Positions 5,650-6,587 of a DNA stretch of 6,587 nt are shown piece by piece; the first letter of the stretch is position 1, and each line of letters opens with the position of its first letter. The translations under genes were made by a program, and so were the position numbers. Source of the stretch: Bacteroidales bacterium. GTDB taxonomy: Bacteria > Bacteroidota > Bacteroidia > Bacteroidales > JAAUTT01. The stretch is from the NCBI GenBank assembly GCA_025350365.1, contig JANXXY010000101.1, positions 1-6,587 of the forward strand, in the 5' to 3' direction. The notes under the pieces are model-generated. The model saw nothing but the letters and a program-made list of their open reading frames with translations. It did no database searches and was not told where the DNA came from.

Positions 5650-6587
5650 ACTTTTTTTAGGACGAGTCGGAAAAATACCCTTAAGTTGCATAATAATGAC
5701 AATTCAATATTTATTTTATTAATGAATTATCAAATTACATTCTACTTATATTTAATATTATAAATATATATAAAATTTTAAATCTGATAATTAAAATACA
5801 GCTTTTAAAAATCATTCCACTTTTTTACTACTAAAATAAATTTCTAAACCAATATTCGATAATTTAGTTTTCAACTATAAATTTTAATTTTATTATTTAC
5901 TACTAAATCTATGAGTATGAGACAAAGAATTTTACTTGAAAATCGATGGAACTCTTTTAGAAAATCAATGAAAAAATTCATGTTATATTATTTTGGAAAA
6001 GGAGGGAAAATCGATCTAATATTCAAAATTATGGTTATCATTAAACTCACGTAGGTACCTTCGAGCTAACAAAATATTGAATTCTATCAATTCCAGCTTA
6101 TTCAGTAACTGATTGACTTTTATTCAAAATAATTCCGTAAATTTCTTTTCAAAAATAGAATTTGTCTAAATAAATTTTCTATAAAAGGTAAAACATATTT
6201 TCGGTAAAAATCAAGTCTTTCGTAACTGTTTCGCCGAATAGACAATAAAATTCGTGCCACTGAAACGACGGCATTGGAGGGGAGTGAAGAAACAATTTTT
6301 CACCGACACTGGCGTTCGATTTTGGCGCATGATGAACTGGGGGTGGGAACTGTGCCGTCTTGGTGAAATTGGCTTCTCCTCTTTTGGCCATAAACTTCCA
6401 TTGTCTTTGAATTGATTCCATTGAAGACGGTTCAAGGACCTGTACAAAAAGGAATGACGAGAAACTGTAAAGAAACCAGAAACTTCTTCAACCGATTAAG
6501 ACTCACATTGGTTTCGCTTCAGTTGAAGTTAAAGTGATGCTGCTGAAGATGAGGAAAAATCCGGTGAGAAACATTGCAGGAATTAAA
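5650..6587. other. About 940 bp without a supportable gene
   Basis: I can defend no gene here. Positions 5701-5880 are extremely AT-rich (about 14% GC by my count) with stops in all frames. A 47-codon plus frame at 5911-6054 (MSMRQRILLENRWNSF...) has no recognisable family and no clear upstream signal. Positions about 6240-6420 are GC-richer (about 58% in 6301-6360) and carry overlapping open frames on both strands, including minus frames at 6179-6421 and 6211-6447 whose products look like no known protein. TTTCACC (6298-6304) pairs with GGTGAAA (6362-6368). At the right edge a plus frame with ATGs at 6537 and 6549 and a hydrophobic minus frame both run out of the window. No tRNA, CRISPR or transposase was seen. 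Confidence 0.5.

Noticed and set aside
5460..5702. Minus-strand 80-codon frame opposite the RHS fragment
   Set aside because: It is antisense to a clear RHS repeat and its product resembles nothing known.
5911..6054. 47-codon plus-strand ORF in AT-rich DNA
   Set aside because: No family, no upstream signal, and such frames are expected by chance.
4538..6344. 11-base repeat GAACTGGGGGT at 4538-4548 and 6334-6344
   Set aside because: An 11-base match is expected by chance several times in a window this size, and the flanks do not match.
6179..6447. Two overlapping minus-strand frames of 78-80 codons
   Set aside because: They overlap each other in different frames, have odd composition and no recognisable domain; kept only as part of an unassigned region.
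6477..6587. Plus-strand frame open to the right edge with ATGs at 6537 and 6549, and an opposing hydrophobic minus frame ending at 6503
   Set aside because: Both are cut by the edge and too short to judge; no motif supports either.

Overview
The window looks like chromosomal DNA from a Bacteroidetes bacterium, most likely an anaerobic Bacteroidales. Four things suggest this: a secreted thioredoxin-fold protein with the W..DCGHCK active site and DUF4369/DUF5106-like build common in that phylum, promoters that fit the Bacteroidetes TTTG / TAnnTTTG consensus, no Shine-Dalgarno signals, and an RHS and HigB/HigA repertoire typical of the group. A NifV-type homocitrate synthase at the left edge hints at a nitrogen-fixing relative, but no other nif gene is visible. 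The phylum call is an inference from sequence character, not a database match.

Layout. Positions 1-626 (+) are the C-terminal half of a homocitrate synthase (nifV-like), entering from the left edge. It converges on a minus-strand unit (736-3305): a periplasmic TlpA/DUF5106-type thiol-disulfide protein whose stop codon overlaps the start of carA. Between nifV and carA lies a roughly 29-codon scrap of a NarL/LuxR-type response regulator. A 157-bp divergent promoter region (3306-3462) separates the minus-strand unit from a plus-strand isoprenyl diphosphate synthase (3463-4440). So the left two thirds is housekeeping: carbamoyl phosphate supply for arginine and pyrimidines, envelope thiol redox, and prenyl diphosphates for quinones and lipids.

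The right third (about 4441-6587) is a gene graveyard. A higBA toxin-antitoxin operon (4605-5280, minus strand) keeps its reading frames and its overlap but carries three in-frame stop codons and an apparent in-frame deletion in the toxin. Next come two inverted repeats in the higBA promoter area, a strong minus-strand terminator hairpin with no gene feeding it, an RHS/YD-repeat fragment on the plus strand ending in a probable frameshift, a stretch of about 180 bp at only about 14% GC, and a contrasting GC-richer patch (about 6240-6420) I could not assign. From about 5650 to the right edge I see no gene I can support.

I found no convincing new multi-gene system. The most informative signals are the decayed higBA module, including a possible restart that would yield a separate DNA-binding half of HigA, and the mixture of relics (response regulator, HigBA, RHS) in a small space, which points to a recombination-prone accessory site next to stable core genes.
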